DNA of 64,000 nucleotides. Source: Hypomesus transpacificus. Its lineage: Eukaryota; Chordata; Actinopteri; Osmeriformes; Osmeridae. A program made the translations under genes and the position numbers. Location of the stretch: assembly GCF_021917145.1 (NCBI RefSeq), contig NC_061063.1, forward strand, positions 10,756,263 to 10,820,262, read 5' to 3'. The notes below the pieces were generated by a model that saw nothing but the letters and a program-made list of their open reading frames with translations, ran no database searches and was not told the DNA's origin. Shown here in pieces: positions 62,811 to 64,000 of the stretch. Each line of letters begins with the position of its first letter. Position 1 is the first letter of the stretch.

Positions 62811-64000
62811 AAATGAAAAAAAAAGAGAAAGAATCCTGTGGTAAACAATGAGGGGCAAACAAAGATAGCCTTTTTCTTGCCTTGAGTCCTTTTTTCGTTG
62901 TGTAATTTTTCGTTTGCAGTCACAGTGAGCGAGACCTGTGGTTCAGCACTTGCAAATCACACAGTTCTATAATGCACTTCAAAGGCAATAATTCATTTTC
63001 AAACCTCCTGAAATATAATTGGAGAGCCTATCCATCTGTTGATCATAGTCGTATTTTTTGTCCAATTTTCGATAAGCCTATGTTTCATCTCTTACACCAA
63101 TCCATAGGTTCCTGACTGAAGGTTCACGTGTAAGTAGGTTAAGATGTCTCGGGAATGCAACCGTTTTTTATTCAAGGCAAAGGGACTTCGTAGCCTACTA
63201 AGAAAAGACCCGGTTATGTCCAAATATTCACTCCTGACTGACAGAAATTGCAACCACGAGTGTATAGTGTGTCAACTTGTTCAGTGTGGAGCGTGCCTAG
63301 GCTGAAATTGTCAAATGAGGCTAAATAAGTCCGCTTGATGACACAGCCCACTGCAGTAGTACCAAAGGCAAAGATTTAGCAGCTTTTTCCTAAATAAAAA
63401 CAGACAAATGACCTGCAACATTATTTCCACTGATTACGTTTGTTATGACAATTATGAGAATGAAGATTATTGTTATTCTTAGTAGGCTATTGTTGTAATT
63501 ATATTATTATCATCAGTAGTAGCCTAGGGCTACAGGCCTCAAAATTGAGTAATAATATATGCTACTACGAATGATAAAACTGTAAGAATGGGCTTAATGC
63601 TATAGCCTAATAATAACAATCATCCCAGTATCCTCTTACATTAGGCTAATAAACAGAATTTATATTTGTAACCATACCACAACACACGCGCACCAGAGAC
63701 AAGAACAAACCCATTTGGAACTAGTACAGCTTCACTAGGTAGCCTAAAATAATGCAGGTCTTCTTTCAACTATAGCCTTTAATCCGTAAACACACTCTGC
63801 GCTCTTGTCTTTGATCTGGTAATATAAATCACAAATCTACATATTCATGTAGGCTATAGTGAGATGGAGATCCAGCAGCGAAACTACCGTCCACCAGGGT
63901 GTGAAAAGCAGGTGGATATCTCCGGCTCTAAGATGCTGTGTCCATACATTTCAATTCCGTGCCATAATATAATATCCAAAATACCACTCCGAATGATCAT

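Larger units (their letters stand above)
58431..64000. other. dlx6a upstream region, non-coding
   Basis: There are 5.6 kb with no recognised gene on either strand. The dlx6a 5' UTR and promoter should occupy about 58430-58750. Beyond that are AT-rich blocks with many TAATTA-type cores, a CpG/GT-rich purine-pyrimidine run (61125-61215), and two blocks that look like conserved non-coding elements (59440-59690 and 62450-62800). Confidence 0.6.

Overview
The window is vertebrate nuclear DNA, almost certainly from a ray-finned (teleost) fish. Every recognisable gene is a multi-exon vertebrate gene with GT-AG introns. Gene spacing is compact, introns and intergenic DNA are full of microsatellites and minisatellites, and fish-type MITE/SINE fragments are present. 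The dlx5a/dlx6a pair is arranged and sequenced as in teleosts. A catsper4 gene, which has been lost in several well-studied teleosts, is intact by sequence. I did not identify the species.

Layout, left to right. (1) 852-1024 (-) is the first coding exon of ptdss1; the rest lies outside the window. It is head-to-head with mterf3 (1686-3975, +). uqcrb (4655-5886, +) follows and converges on lrrc14b (6547-9379, -). (2) nkd2 (10572-16218, -) is head-to-head with catsper4 (16817-20259, +), which converges on gatad1 (20696-21914, -). gatad1 is head-to-head with chrac1 (22526-23262, +). A gene for an unrecognised secreted coiled-coil protein (24793-26271, -) comes next. (3) 27790-35905 has no coding potential that I believe and is best read as the long 3' UTR of ago2. 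The ago2 coding region runs from 48337 back to 35906 (-) in 20 exons that sum to exactly 875 codons plus a stop. (4) dlx5a (50848-52334, +) and dlx6a (56740-58430, -) form the classic convergent pair. Their intergenic region contains a clear copy of the I56i forebrain enhancer and a candidate I56ii. The 5.5 kb upstream of dlx6a (58431-64000) is non-coding and contains stretches that look conserved.

Exon coordinates were built by hand from reading frames plus GT/AG sites. For mterf3, uqcrb, lrrc14b, catsper4, gatad1, chrac1, ago2, dlx5a, dlx6a and the secreted protein, the summed exon lengths are exact multiples of three, a useful internal check. nkd2 is incomplete in its middle.

The most unusual structure is inside ago2. 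Two separate introns carry minisatellites whose repeat unit is a copy of the end of the preceding exon plus its 5' splice site: about 20 copies after exon 9 and 14 copies after exon 19. Two other introns have pyrimidine-rich arrays (transcript strand) beside the 3' splice site, and a long UG repeat sits about 14 nt after the exon 6 donor. The encoded Ago2 also has Asp in place of the catalytic Glu, a change associated with weak slicing in fish Ago2.
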